From the NCBI GenBank assembly GCA_030762175.1, contig CM060843.1:32150001-32214000 (forward strand): a stretch of DNA of 64,000 nt, written 5' to 3'. This stretch comes from Metallyticus violacea. Taxonomy: Eukaryota > Arthropoda > Insecta > Mantodea > Metallyticidae. Within the stretch, counting starts at the first letter, position 1, and the number at the start of each line of letters is the position of its first letter. Of this stretch, positions 59,301-60,407 are shown piece after piece. The translations under genes and the position numbers were made by a program. The notes under the pieces are model-generated. The model was not told the origin of the DNA and searched no databases. It worked only from the letters and a program-made list of their open reading frames with translations.

Positions 59301-60407
59301 TTTCTGTTTTCCATCATACCAGTAATGTAATCCCTCAACACACCTGTTACATGCAATATGAGGTGCAAACAATTTATCCTGATCAACAACTTTCTCTTTG
59401 AAATATTAGTAATATAGATTCTTTGTTTGTGAGTCTATTTTACGTACATGTAAAATAGACTCACATTTGTGGCTGTTACATTAAACATGTAACACCCACA
59501 AATGTGACAAAACATCTGAGGATTTTGCTGTGTAATCCTGATGTAGAAGTCATACTCGAACTTTTATTTTAGCTCTACACATATAGAAGATGGGGAGTAT
59601 TAACACAAGTTTTCAGCTCAACTGGAATTGAGATCTATGATAGCTGTAAATGTAAACATAACTGCCTTACAAGAAGATAGACCTGACCCATAGAACAAAA
59701 CTGTAAGTGCTGGGAATATAAATATCTGGGTGATAAGGGCGAACATAATGAAATGTTGCAGTAAGCTGAATGAATTTAGCACCGTAGACATATATGCACA
59801 TATAGTAAAAACTGGATGTGATAGCCAAAAACAGACTTCATTTTTTAAATCAGGGAATGGCTTTTCATTAAAGTCACATATTTTTCTTTATATTGTAGAA
59901 TCAATGTTGACCAGTGTAATTGATTAAGCTCACAGTCTGCAGGATTCATGTGCATTCATTTTCAAAGATTGCTAGACTCAACAAATTAGACCAGTGTTTC
60001 TGGAAGAAACACTGGTCTACACCACCACAAATGCAAGACTAACTGCAACAAAACATCTTTGCACTTAGTATGTGCAAACATTCTTTTTTATGAATCACTC
60101 TTGTACACAAGAAAAATCAAATGCAGTTTTCTTCAATCCTGCTAAAAAGGTAAGAATTTGTGTCCATAGTACAGAATATAGTAGACTGCTAGATCGAAGA
60201 TTAAAATTTCATTCTTTTAATAATAATTTTCCATTATAGGCTCAAGCCATTACTAAGAAGGATCTTCTTCAGTGTGAAGAAAAAACAAGAAAATCAATCC
60301 AGCATCTTCATGACTTTATAACCTTAATCCAGTCTGCTAGTTCACCATCTGTACTTCCATCTGAGAGGTGTTTGTCTACAGGGTCTGGGAATGTAACATT
60401 GTTTTAG
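1539..60407 (+). CDS. PHF21A-like: PHF21A/BHC80-like PHD finger protein, five C-terminal exons (join 1539-1651, 1766-2141, 5228-5425, 38234-38337, 60240-60407)
   Basis: PHF21A (BHC80) is a subunit of the LSD1-CoREST-HDAC corepressor complex in animals, and its PHD finger reads histone H3 unmethylated at K4. The joined exons give about 318 residues in the family's order. First comes a GLVTREVL...ERKRRSTAN segment matching the conserved block before the vertebrate PHD. Then come a Ser/Pro-rich linker, a C4HC3 PHD finger, and a Glu/Lys-rich coiled coil (KELLEQKAEQLSAAL...), ending at TAG 60405-60407. All junctions use AG/GT sites and keep frame (phases 0, 1, 1, 0). The first exon needs one base from an upstream exon, so the N-terminus is outside the window. 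No AT-hook is seen in the linker. The PHD finger is unusual (see its exon). Assignment rests on remembered family sequence, without a search. Confidence 0.85.
1766..2141 (+). CDS. PHF21A-like: PHF21A-like exon (linker and first PHD cysteine pair)
   Basis: Acceptor 'tatgttgcag' ends at 1765 and donor 'gtgagg' starts at 2142. It begins KRKKNNYLMS, in frame with the previous exon. A Ser/Pro-rich linker follows, and the exon ends at ICVLCRKTG, the first zinc-binding pair of the PHD finger. One base is left over for the next exon. The residues before the first Cys are TAQQI, so there is no acidic residue where vertebrate BHC80 has EDF. Confidence 0.85.
2142..3524. other. Intron sequence without a clear gene
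   Basis: Contains an (ATT)n microsatellite at 2319-2365. Around 2960-3330 a few plus-strand stretches (ERTTGENICDTIW) vaguely recall hAT-type transposase remnants, but frames are broken and I do not call it. Confidence 0.4.
2319..2365. repeat. (ATT)n microsatellite
   Basis: About fifteen uninterrupted ATT units. Confidence 0.95.
3525..3745 (+). pseudogene. Mariner-like transposase N-terminal scrap
   Basis: A plus-strand reading with stops gives VNCEVQRLFQARF, then GVDPPDQITVHNLYNKYQET. This is the shape of the first helix-turn-helix of mariner-like transposases (VTVQRRFR...PP...I..WY..F..TG). No catalytic part follows; a truncated PLE begins about 220 bp later. It is a fragment only. Confidence 0.5.
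3971..4860 (+). mobile_element. 5'-truncated Penelope-like element, family P3
   Basis: Homology to the intact PLE ORF at 11405-13858 begins around NLKFGIYRKNTH and runs to the C-terminus. The first part (to about 4430) is one frame and the GIY-YIG part (4385-4783) is another, with a further in-frame stop after HDIINKA. The nuclease keeps SGIYKINCAECEKIYIGKTKR, but the conserved KEH has become KEP. The sequence is clearly different from families P1 and P2, so it is a separate lineage. It is followed by the hammerhead-like hairpin. Confidence 0.8.
4789..4825 (+). ncRNA. Hammerhead-like hairpin of PLE family P3
   Basis: Core CTGAAGA, then T, stem GGGAAC paired with GTTCTT around a 5-base loop, then GAAAC and TGGTT. 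It lies just past the ORF end, as in the other PLE copies. The stem differs in sequence from the other families but still pairs. Helix I is only weakly supported here (GG with CC). Confidence 0.5.
5228..5425 (+). CDS. PHF21A-like: PHF21A-like exon (rest of the PHD finger)
   Basis: Acceptor 'tttctgcag' ends at 5227 and donor 'gtatgg' starts at 5426. The leftover G of the previous exon plus GT gives Gly, then TLSMCTSC, GYHPSC and KCPQC, which complete the C4HC3 set. The Met before the third Cys, a histone-contact position in BHC80, is kept. The stretch between the sixth and seventh ligands is only six residues and lacks the usual Trp; vertebrate BHC80 has about fourteen. The exon ends in a linker DHKPIIK with one base carried over. 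Confidence 0.85.
5426..6603. other. Intron sequence without a gene
   Basis: AT-rich. Apart from the palindrome at 5646-5683, nothing recognisable was found. Confidence 0.5.
5646..5683. repeat. Perfect 16 bp palindrome with 6 bp spacer
   Basis: Arms 5646-5661 (tgagatacagcttatc) and 5668-5683 are exact reverse complements, and pairing extends outward with one bulged base (ctgtt/aacag). There is no homology to the transposons seen in the window. Confidence 0.85.
6604..6890 (+). repeat. tRNA-derived SINE, family 1 (best-preserved copy)
   Basis: The head GGTGGTGTAGTGGTTACCAT resembles a tRNA D-arm (A box) and is followed by GCGGGTTCGAACCC as B box, so the source was a Val/Gly/Glu-type tRNA. An unrelated body of about 200 bp and an ATAAATAAAT tail follow. 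Copies of the same family lie at 522, 945, 35915 and 57676. Open frames on either strand within it are chance. Confidence 0.85.
6891..8311. other. Intron sequence without a gene
   Basis: AT-rich. Several open frames of 80-96 codons are hydrophobic and Phe/Leu-rich, as expected from T-rich DNA. No motif recognised. Confidence 0.5.
8312..8342. repeat. A-run and (AAAT)n simple repeat
   Basis: A-run passing into five or so AAAT units directly before a truncated PLE. It may be the tail of an older element. Confidence 0.7.
8348..8810 (+). mobile_element. 5'-truncated Penelope-like element, family P2 (copy E)
   Basis: Starts within the GIY-YIG domain (EQKSGIYKIKCADCEQSYIG) and runs to the C-terminal end GSVSN. 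It is close to the family P2 protein at 40422-42842. Compared with that copy, about 13 bases are missing after AHFWT, which shifts frame and breaks the ORF. The usual tail follows (hammerhead-like hairpin, then 'gtgagtggagtttagtgtaa'). No clear target-site duplication or inverted tail was found. Confidence 0.85.
8737..8769 (+). ncRNA. Hammerhead-like hairpin of PLE copy E
   Basis: CTGAAGA, T, a stem GGGGG/TCTCC-type with a G-T pair, then CCCGAAATGAGTC. The GAAAC of other copies is GAAAT here, so this copy is probably inactive. Confidence 0.5.
8826..10388. mobile_element. Decayed pogo-like element with about 140 bp inverted ends
   Basis: About 8827-8965 and the reverse complement of about 10245-10387 align over their whole length at roughly 80 percent by eye. 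Shared blocks include 'atcttttagat', 'tgttctttcaaattt' and 'cttcagagtaaatgttg'. Between them a plus-strand transposase N-terminus is recognisable (8972-9372). The arrangement is that of a DNA transposon with long terminal inverted repeats. Target duplication was not established. Confidence 0.6.
8972..9372 (+). pseudogene. Pogo/CENP-B-type transposase N-terminal remnant
   Basis: The stretch GKAGRKFNVGESIVCLW, followed by KLIGRNSLVLSKENILTLKKKF, has the layout of the CENP-B/Tc5 DNA-binding region in pogo-like transposases. A second frame at 9303-9370 reads SMFDRFMKRTGLSLKSHTTK, matching the family's FMKRNGLSLR...T block. The catalytic DDE part is not recognisable downstream. It lies inside the inverted ends at 8826-10388, which supports the assignment. 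Confidence 0.6.
10389..11343. other. Intron sequence without a gene
   Basis: No recognisable motif between the pogo-like element and the PLE tandem pair. Confidence 0.5.
11402..11436 (-). ncRNA. Hammerhead-like hairpin, PLE copy A
   Basis: Read on the minus strand: CCGATGA, T, a GGGAG/CTCCC stem, then CCCGAAACTAGTC. The invariant core U of CUGANGA is C here, and flanking helix I is not evident, so activity is doubtful even though the hairpin is kept. Confidence 0.5.
11405..13858 (-). CDS. Intact PLE polyprotein: reverse transcriptase plus GIY-YIG endonuclease (817 aa)
   Basis: An uninterrupted ORF starts at ATG 13856-13858 (MADTNNLATYN). The N-terminal quarter is basic. RT motifs are complete: motif A VSFDVKALFPSIP (about residue 380), motif B QVSGLAMGNPLSPF (about 440), and motif C RYVDDIFAI (about 482, catalytic Asp pair). 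A C-terminal GIY-YIG nuclease follows: SGIYEIKCADCEQSYIG (about 680-695), with the Penelope-type CxxC between the two motifs and then KRNLEIRRKEH. Penelope RTs prime at nicked or exposed chromosome ends and GIY-YIG supplies the nick. All catalytic signatures are present and there is no frameshift, so the protein could be functional. Apart from one inserted TG pair in copy B, the two ORFs look identical. Confidence 0.95.
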   Translation of the reverse strand: MADTNNLATYNLNLNNTKRDIKTYLKLQIKKRNIAANIHFLKLCLKYKVTPKFVRKTVKIDNSIHQKAAEKTVIEIEKGLQYKKLNENDLKMYDLHLKLSKTLGVHLWTNLERNSHKNLKNYMKHKNQKLKKKLQNLRKHQTKIVPTPRTQKINNVINLSSSTFSNKEIQFLNKGLKTCVDFSEKIEEYIADIDIATHHLRDSEKSFVKMKCKNVLENIKNENKCKNYRSTLKKLKEKPVIYTKADKGNKIAILDQEEYKNRVENMLMGEAYKPIEKNPLNRCTKNLSKTLNEVNTLSTTEKMKITQSNPVIPRLYALPKIHKNDNSMRPIINNINSPTYQLAKKLINIFNSFKKFQSLSIKNSFELVEKLKHSKIKTEDIMVSFDVKALFPSIPIVNLMQNLKKWLTSINLISEEVDDLMKLTDICIQQNFFSFNRKYYQQVSGLAMGNPLSPFLADLFMSFFEIHITKAFPWIFKTWHRYVDDIFAIIPKKHSTDALKLLNLQHKSVQFTIEEEKNGCLPFLDLKIIRNANSFNFGIHRKQTHTENYIKNDSYNPTPHKYAVFHSLAHRLINIPLTETEYKMEHQHIMKTAITNGFNTDSITKIIKKAKRQKSIKEVSTLKNTQDRYKFKSFTYHPTYHNKFKKIFKEHGIMLAPKNKYNIKNLVDCTMKDTIPTEQKSGIYEIKCADCEQSYIGKTKRNLEIRRKEHFRNIRLKQIDKSAIAAHFWNKNHEIKPEIKLLKQLRKPIELSTWERIFILKNKNNLMNFDFPPLDELSKFLLEPRDTTTGANGRPSPVSNNGTQSTAADDGRNLSRN
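14024..14058 (-). ncRNA. Hammerhead-like hairpin, PLE copy B
   Basis: Identical to the hairpin of copy A, including the C in place of the core U. In the tandem arrangement it sits upstream of copy A, which is where a self-cleaving RNA would set a 5' end. Confidence 0.5.
14027..16482 (-). pseudogene. PLE polyprotein with one 2-base frameshift (copy B)
   Basis: It encodes the same protein as copy A, in two frames: about 170 residues from 16482, then the rest from about 15990 down to 14027. The break is an extra TG in a short TG run near 15993, with a normal sequence on both sides. RT motifs A-C and GIY-YIG are all intact downstream of the shift, so this is a recent lesion. Confidence 0.92.
16567..16740 (+). 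pseudogene. LINE ORF2 C-terminal scrap
   Basis: The reading CKENVICIGEEKNVGHIVFE, then CKET and a stop, matches the CPLCG-EE-V-HVVFEC cysteine/histidine motif seen at the C-terminus of several arthropod LINE ORF2 proteins. The scrap starts right at the PLE boundary, so the PLE pair probably landed in an old LINE. Confidence 0.45.
16741..18632. other. Intron sequence without a gene
   Basis: AT-rich, with an A-run at 16749-16765 and a compound triplet repeat at 17705-17744. No coding motif recognised. Confidence 0.5.
17705..17744. repeat. Compound triplet repeat GTG-GCG-GAC
   Basis: A run of GTG units passes into GCG-type units and then GAC units. Neighbouring units differ by single bases. 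It is an isolated GC-rich island in an AT-rich intron. Confidence 0.85.
18633..19600 (-). pseudogene. Jockey-like reverse transcriptase remnant
   Basis: ITAGVPQGAIQAPYLYALYT is RT motif B with its neighbourhood. LQRYVDNFLSWE is a mutated motif C/D region in which the catalytic YADD is not preserved. VKYLGTTLDSRLSWNNHIK is the thumb-side block. The N-terminal RT part and the C-terminus (18633-18821) are in other frames. The active-site loss shows it is dead. Confidence 0.75.
19933..20590 (-). pseudogene. Jockey-like endonuclease domain
   Basis: N-terminal LNALLWNVNG...QQIDITTCVTET, then RVDRPGQQPGGSRAVI, GDLNAKHTIWHSR, RAGYCLLDF, PDTLDLVLYRG and SSDHFPI. These are the successive active-site blocks of jockey-type APE endonucleases. 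The reading jumps frames at least twice and contains stops. Confidence 0.75.
20930..21140 (-). pseudogene. Jockey-like ORF1 (gag-like) zinc knuckles
   Basis: Minus-strand reading AQCYNCQKIGHTFKMC is a CX2CX4HX4C knuckle. It is followed by CILCSDLHVVQDCP and CNSEHPANYK, the second and third knuckles typical of jockey ORF1 nucleic-acid chaperone proteins. Confidence 0.7.
21444..21574. repeat. Perfect 49 bp inverted repeat with 33 bp spacer
   Basis: Arms 21444-21492 and 21526-21574 are exact reverse complements (taacaaattaacactaat... and its mirror). A shorter inner extension (gagtc/gactc) also pairs. AT-dinucleotide tracts lie on both sides. It could be a foldback MITE or a local inverted duplication; no transposase or clear target duplication was seen. 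Confidence 0.9.
21608..21880 (-). pseudogene. GIY-YIG retroelement C-terminal fragment, a lineage different from P1-P5
   Basis: The minus-strand reading in two frames gives ALAEHSIHSN, then DFEKATLLAKGERFTRKNIR, EAIEIY and NNMNRD. This is the conserved segment after GIY-YIG domains in another set of Penelope-like elements (SALAEHS...A..LA..ERF..RKIREAIEI....NNFNRD). The nuclease itself is too decayed to check. It lies next to the 49 bp palindrome. Confidence 0.5.
21881..22722. other. Intron sequence without a gene
   Basis: No recognisable motif. T-rich open frames here are hydrophobic shadows. Confidence 0.45.
22723..23080 (+). repeat. tRNA-derived SINE, family 2
   Basis: The head CTTGGTCTAGTGATTTGCAT resembles an A box with D arm, and GGTCCAGGTTCAATTCCCGG is a good B box. 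A body unrelated to family 1 follows, ending in AAATAAAAATAAATAAAAAT. The minus-strand frame in this interval is chance. Confidence 0.75.
23290..23640 (-). pseudogene. Mariner-like transposase C-terminal remnant
   Basis: The minus-strand reading gives TVLWDNVSSHKS (second catalytic Asp block, HDNARPHTA-like), then FRLFPKLKEGLQGNKFS and VMEAANQWCVEV...FFQEML...WEKC. That is the order of the mariner C-terminus. The YSPDLAPSD block is lost and several stops are present. Confidence 0.55.
24369..25262 (+). pseudogene. Decayed mariner-like transposase, nearly full length
   Basis: From MAMPQQKAQIVI (24369), blocks appear in the right order: a helix-turn-helix (SIVTVQ.NF), VTFTHEATFHTHS (first catalytic block), HQRNSSKVNVLVW, LLENVVFPQLDDFEANAEL and MWEYVKNFVYFEKNF. 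These match a family of mariner-like transposases common in arthropods. Numerous stops and frameshifts, and the middle Asp block is damaged. The 3525 scrap resembles its N-terminus. Confidence 0.6.
25440..26060 (-). pseudogene. LINE ORF1-like fragment
   Basis: The minus-strand reading contains VLKRSKKLKGTNLFINRDLL, then AEQRILKKEL and RSEGKHAYRHNLRLWI. This is the C-terminal block of ORF1 proteins from several LINEs (KGT.IFIN.DLT.E.R......AR..GK.A.....KL.IDG). A charged, coiled-coil-like stretch precedes it. The reverse-sense open frame at 25470-25814 is a shadow of it. A run of about 20 T lies just beyond (26094-26114). Confidence 0.45.
26061..27866. other. Intron sequence without a gene
   Basis: T-run at 26094-26114. 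Otherwise AT-rich sequence in which I recognise nothing. Confidence 0.5.
27867..28142 (-). pseudogene. R1-like ORF2 C-terminal region
   Basis: ICYETGHGPYGTYWCKI, then YKYCHIPEHALFECKRYDR, matches the TGHG.FG.YL...C..C...EH..FEC block at the end of R1-type ORF2. The preceding residues (EINVERRMHNL) continue into the other side of the mariner at 29515, showing that the mariner split this ORF. Confidence 0.65.
28199..29512 (+). mobile_element. Mariner (DD34D) transposon, 1314 bp, with TIRs and TA duplication
   Basis: Both ends carry matching inverted repeats of about 40 bp (sharing 'atattcggga(t/c)tggtgctgc') and are flanked by TA at 28197-28198 and 29513-29514. Length is standard for mariner. 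It is inserted in the ORF2 of the R1-like LINE in opposite orientation. It looks far younger than the other transposase remnants of the window. Confidence 0.95.
28393..29417 (+). pseudogene. Mariner transposase with one frameshift
   Basis: Starts at MDPRLEQSVHQ (28393). The first frame includes the two helix-turn-helix regions (ETLAMIQ...RVSGWHARF; RTIEDLAHKVGIGYET) and the first catalytic Asp in TGDESWMY (28858). The frame breaks in an A-run near 28937-28943, consistent with one lost base. The second frame then carries HHDNAPCHN (Asp at 29142) and YSPDLAPSDF (Asp at 29247), 34 residues apart, so the DD34D triad is complete. Stop at 29415-29417. Apart from this single lesion no stop was found. 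Confidence 0.93.
30726..30759 (-). ncRNA. Hammerhead-like hairpin, PLE family P4
   Basis: Minus strand: CTGAGGA, T, GCAGGC paired with GCCTGC around AAAA's, then GAAACTAGTT. Flanks GCAA and TTGC can pair as helix I. Its stem is entirely different from family P2, yet fully paired. Confidence 0.65.
30728..31044 (-). pseudogene. PLE P4 C-terminal fragment (minus copy)
   Basis: HWRNIRYNQVEKSAVAHHFW begins just after where the GIY-YIG motifs would end, and the frame runs to the C-terminal stop at 30728. No RT or GIY/YIG motifs are present. Confidence 0.85.
31058..31315 (+). pseudogene. PLE P4 C-terminal fragment (plus copy)
   Basis: Starts at FWRDKHDVEMGVKLLKF and runs to the same C-terminal region as the minus copy, differing by scattered substitutions and a small deletion in ELGIWAK. 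A 24 bp deletion after TCGCAA changes the end of the frame. Confidence 0.85.
32277..32830 (-). pseudogene. R1-like endonuclease domain
   Basis: MDKLNLDIICIQESYSIRGK is the N-terminal QEPY-type active-site block. Further on comes LQEVISVLNLIVINQANNLP, followed by TSNIDITICN and KVEQDYTS, the C-terminal SDI-TI / SDH region. The middle is frame-shifted. Confidence 0.7.
33560..34400 (-). pseudogene. R1-like ORF1 (gag-like) remnant
   Basis: The minus-strand reading gives HHIIDVSPNL, SERSGVRISPVPS, then FKCFDFGHVAKFYNREKSTC and CGHCGEEDYDHKDC. Two zinc knuckles follow a VSP..R block, as in R1-type ORF1 proteins. The first knuckle has lost a cysteine. A long A-run (plus-strand T-run near 33910-33958) follows and encodes a Lys-rich stretch. 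Confidence 0.6.
34401..34987. other. Intron sequence without a gene
   Basis: Contains a T-run at 34581-34598 and a short GC-richer stretch. Some ORF1 sequence of the R1-like LINE may extend into it, but I cannot follow it. Confidence 0.4.
34988..36620 (-). pseudogene. Jerky/pogo-like DDE transposase, split by a SINE
   Basis: On the minus strand the N-terminus (36620-36410) reads SFKLNHIIDEAEHIGNRADE, then KNIALLEQTNSKRWAFRG, the CENP-B-type DNA-binding start of Jerky/pogo-like transposases. After the SINE, KGVIIQAHPRECIVNELVFD, then IDLAVIPGRLITILQPLDV and CRPFK give the DDE_1 catalytic end, with the third Asp in QPLDV (near 35370). A C-terminal EWVKSAW...S part runs to 34988. The middle, with the second Asp, is damaged; several frames and stops. 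Confidence 0.75.
35906..36214 (+). repeat. tRNA-derived SINE, family 1, with 9 bp target duplication
   Basis: GGGAGACGT occurs at 35906-35914 and 36206-36214. Between them is a good SINE copy: D-arm GGTGTAGTAGTTATCATACT, a shortened B-box region (GCGGGTTCGACC), body and ATAAATAAATC tail with a G-run. It is inserted in the Jerky/pogo-like remnant. Confidence 0.9.
36621..37229. other. Intron sequence without a gene
   Basis: Nothing recognised. Confidence 0.45.
37230..37890 (+). pseudogene. Mariner-like transposase C-terminal half
   Basis: The reading passes through several frames: HTAVYVEIFPWFVNQFDNEK, then FACHSSNVRQL, SFFEDSVILKGLW, PYLNPPDFFPWSMLKRKGYG and EIEVATHIVLLNTFCKFERH. This matches the catalytic half of an arthropod mariner-like family (QDGATCHSA...FFEDRVISKGLWPPRSPDL.PPDFFLWG). 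The second and third catalytic Asp positions fall in damaged blocks (PPD kept). Confidence 0.6.
37997..38064. repeat. (AAC)n passing into (AAT)n microsatellite
   Basis: AAC/ACA units change to AAT units, with about ten of each. It lies 170 bp before the coiled-coil exon of the PHF21A-like gene. Confidence 0.95.
38234..38337 (+). CDS. PHF21A-like: PHF21A-like exon (coiled coil)
   Basis: Acceptor 'gtttttgcag' ends at 38233 and donor 'gtaaca' starts at 38338. With the carried base it encodes EKEAEKQHLIHQSAEL, then EKELLEQKAEQLSAALV, matching the vertebrate KEEEKQKLL...EREQLEQKVKQLS coiled coil. It ends on a codon boundary. It stands alone between introns of 32.8 and 21.9 kb. Confidence 0.85.
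38338..40284. other. Intron sequence without a gene
   Basis: AT-rich. No motif recognised. Confidence 0.5.
40297..40469 (-). repeat. 3' terminal repeat (pLTR) of copy C
   Basis: 173 bp, from 'cttgtacttacg' to 'ggctggacaaac'. It matches 42900-43072 with one difference seen. It contains the ORF end, the hammerhead-like hairpin and the outer 'aagctgttgaca' segment. Confidence 0.85.
40393..40425 (-). ncRNA. Hammerhead-like hairpin, copy C 3' side
   Basis: Minus strand: CTGAAGA, T, GGGAGA paired with TCTCCC (3-base loop), then GAAACGCGTC. The CUGANGA and GAAA core elements and a GUC site are all present. Helix I is short (AGCAA with TTACT, one mismatch). A second hairpin (CTTACTTAAGAGTAAG) follows. 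Confidence 0.65.
40422..42842 (-). pseudogene. PLE polyprotein, RT plus GIY-YIG, full length with a single in-frame TGA (copy C)
   Basis: Reads from MANTDTDNFNVNL (42842) to GSVSN (40422), about 806 codons. The only break is TGA at 42513-42515, where family P1 has Leu; the frame continues unchanged on the other side. RT motifs are VSFDVKALFPSIP, QVSGLAMGNPLSPF and RYVDDIFAI. The nuclease is SGIYEIKCADCEQSYIG, then KRNLEIRRKEH. All catalytic residues are intact. It differs from family P1 throughout but is clearly related. One point mutation separates it from an intact ORF. Confidence 0.93.
42900..43072 (-). repeat. 5' terminal repeat (pLTR) of copy C
   Basis: Direct repeat of 40297-40469, lying just upstream of the copy C leader. 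It ends abruptly where the inverted copy D begins. Confidence 0.85.
42996..43028 (-). ncRNA. Hammerhead-like hairpin, copy C 5' side
   Basis: Same sequence as the 3' copy, placed upstream of the ORF, where cleavage would define the 5' end of the element RNA. Confidence 0.65.
43077..44899 (+). pseudogene. PLE polyprotein, 5'-truncated but open (copy D)
   Basis: Homology starts at the codons for EKEKSFVKSKCKK of copy C and stays open to the stop at 44897-44899. The last 557 codons start at an internal Met (43226). RT motifs A-C and GIY-YIG are complete; only the N-terminal region of about 200 residues is missing. It is oriented opposite to copy C. Confidence 0.92.
44896..44928 (+). ncRNA. Hammerhead-like hairpin, copy D
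   Basis: Same as in copy C: CTGAAGA, T, GGGAGA/TCTCCC stem, GAAACGCGTC, then the CTTACTTAAGAGTAAG hairpin. Confidence 0.65.
45749..47432 (+). pseudogene. Pogo-like DDE transposase with C-terminal PHD finger, frame-broken
   Basis: Starts MPGRKNAEVQ. A pipsqueak-type helix-turn-helix (SQRNILEAIRLIKEEKYSL ... GIPWSTLKNYL) is followed by GLTVVQIRKVAFKLA, then NLSLRAPENLSAYRAS. The DDE_1 core has WYVDETG (Asp 46343), VVLIMDSHSTH (Asp 46665) and, after a frameshift, LDVSVYRPLKNEWQ (Asp 46772). GFRKTGIHPFNR closes the catalytic part. The end (47190-47432) is a PHD-like finger: CRSC, WIQCSFCLATYHEKC and YMCNSCC. Breaks: several frameshifts (near 45905, 46060, 46255, 46768, 47000-47190) and a TGA at 46626. 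The DDD triad is intact. Confidence 0.82.
47495..47894. mobile_element. PLE insertion, family P5: truncated element with about 67 bp inverted tail
   Basis: 47495-47562 is the near-exact reverse complement of 47828-47894 (two or three differences). Between them, on the plus strand, is the end of a PLE ORF: FWNENHEIEKDITLLN, WEKIYIKKYEYKLMNFD, PPEQA and a stop. So an inverted tail precedes a 5'-truncated plus copy. It interrupts a subterminal repeat of the pogo-like element. I could not identify a target duplication. Confidence 0.8.
47792..47827 (+). ncRNA. Hammerhead-like hairpin, PLE family P5
   Basis: TTGACAA, T, GTGAGG paired with CCTCAC around AATGTA, then GAAACATGTA. Flanks GTTTTGG (47785-47791) and CCAAAAT (47828-47834) pair as a 7 bp helix I. 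The core has two substitutions relative to CUGANGA, so it may be inactive, but both helices are complete. Confidence 0.6.
48536..48730. mobile_element. Small decayed PLE insertion, family P4-like, inverted tails only
   Basis: TAGAATTTA at 48536-48544 and 48722-48730. The left part (to about 48643) matches the outer tail of the P4 minus copy ('ttggaactaatacagtaaagc'). The right part matches the P4 plus tail ('aattcaatggtaagtggagcatag'). No ORF is left. Older than the others by its divergence. Confidence 0.65.
48940..49840 (-). pseudogene. Tc1-like transposase remnant
   Basis: The minus-strand reading across frames gives TIRRFWKHNTYDR-like N-terminal parts, then WTGQLSNGAEVSMQMSPNS (WSDESRF block), ERRRRLENAML, NFILMHNNDQPNSTQCVSQL (second Asp block) and LEEEGI. 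It closes with SLNPNEHVRDTLG (LNPIEH-WD-L block) and MQAVIQARGG. This is the Tc1 order with DD34E-type motifs; catalytic residues are partly lost and stops are frequent. Confidence 0.7.
49841..51974. other. Intron sequence without a gene
   Basis: T/C-rich from about 50540 to 50930, giving hydrophobic open frames on the plus strand. I see no domain. Confidence 0.5.
51975..52165 (-). repeat. tRNA-derived SINE, family 3
   Basis: The reverse complement has a head with GCGGTCTAGCAGGCATTTGC (D arm, A box) and CCTAGGTTCAAATCCTGGTC (B box, T arm), then a T/A-rich body. It differs from families 1 and 2. As a tRNA it does not fold fully, so I prefer a SINE. Confidence 0.6.
52166..52935. other. Intron sequence without a gene
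   Basis: Nothing recognised. Confidence 0.45.
52936..53277. mobile_element. PLE insertion, family P2 (copy F): truncated element with a very short inverted tail inside a 13 bp target duplication
   Basis: AAGAAGTAAACTT lies at 52936-52948 and 53265-53277. The insert begins with 'ttgtacttacgaa' (52957-52969), which is the outermost P2 tail on the minus strand. A plus-strand 3' end follows, starting at the codons for IKLLKHLHSPLELSTW. So even this short copy has an inverted tail of about 20 bp. The ORF end is SVSN plus stop. Confidence 0.88.
53173..53205 (+). ncRNA. Hammerhead-like hairpin, PLE copy F
   Basis: CTGAAGA, T, GGGAGA/TCTCCC stem, GAAACGCATC. The hairpin after it (CTTACTTTATGTAAG) has a different loop but keeps a paired stem. 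Confidence 0.6.
53290..54260 (+). pseudogene. Decayed mariner transposase
   Basis: Blocks in order: GRNFAKIRAWFRYKVLSKAQ-like N-terminal helix region, IRIKEKGFCIKS and a mutated VMKHGYN (first catalytic block, CDE/W-like). Then comes a damaged middle, and SSLKEALGDQLFDSDKDVEV, the mariner LF..LK..L.G..F.SD.EV block. Stops throughout. No TIRs were determined. Confidence 0.55.
54261..56399. other. Intron sequence without a gene
   Basis: AT-rich, with a T-run of about 26 at 56288-56315. Nothing recognised. Confidence 0.5.
56400..57340 (-). pseudogene. Decayed mariner transposase
   Basis: Minus strand: DNDHLPTANKSKDMLCDEFH, then WETFGYLSYS and later VDIKDVVADWLNQ-VATFYYK. This matches the mariner C-terminal half (DNARPHTA..T......WE...HPPYSPDLAPSD and EV...V..W......FY..G). 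The third Asp block is lost. The N-terminal part up to about 57340 is not readable with confidence. Confidence 0.55.
57676..57972 (+). repeat. tRNA-derived SINE, family 1
   Basis: Head CGCTGTAGTGGTTACCATAC, B box GCAGGTTCGATCCCGACC, the shared body, and a tail ending AAATAAAACCAAATAAAAAA. Confidence 0.85.
58050..59560 (-). pseudogene. Decayed ORF of an unnamed repeat protein family
   Basis: The minus-strand reading (many frames) contains LRCFVTFVGVTCLM, KLLAITKNIRQELNIQI-like parts, then DLGLTKQKSELLASRLQEKN, LLSPDITFSWYSN, DQLVFCVDMCNIIQNW and an EAS/FPQA end. I recall a multicopy arthropod protein with the same layout: an N-terminal cysteine cluster, 'DLGLSKE..ELLGSRLKEKNLL...TFSWYR', then an 'SLKAVLLHNGN' block. 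The latter is visible only in pieces near 58720-58780. Its biochemical role is unknown to me; multicopy occurrence suggests a transposon origin. Confidence 0.45.
59428..59505. repeat. Two overlapping near-perfect palindromes
   Basis: Arms 59428-59443 and 59450-59465 are exact (16/16). Arms 59463-59481 and 59487-59505 match 18/19. The right arm of the first overlaps the left arm of the second by three bases. Confidence 0.85.
59561..60239. other. Intron end without other genes
   Basis: Holds the palindrome at 59987-60019. The acceptor of the terminal PHF21A-like exon ends at 60239. Confidence 0.5.
59987..60019. repeat. Perfect 15 bp palindrome with 3 bp spacer
   Basis: Arms 59987-60001 (tagaccagtgtttct) and 60005-60019 are exact reverse complements. 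Confidence 0.85.
60240..60407 (+). CDS. PHF21A-like: PHF21A-like terminal exon
   Basis: Acceptor 'ttccattatag' ends at 60239. Reading in phase gives 55 codons, with KKDLLQCEEKTRKSIQHLHD continuing the coiled coil as in the vertebrate protein, then a Ser-rich tail and TAG at 60405-60407. The tail after the coiled coil is much shorter than in vertebrates. A cryptic donor at 60368 could join an acceptor near 60575 and give a different short end, but this is less simple. Confidence 0.75.
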   Translation, partial: AQAITKKDLLQCEEKTRKSIQHLHDFITLIQSASSPSVLPSERCLSTGSGNVTLF

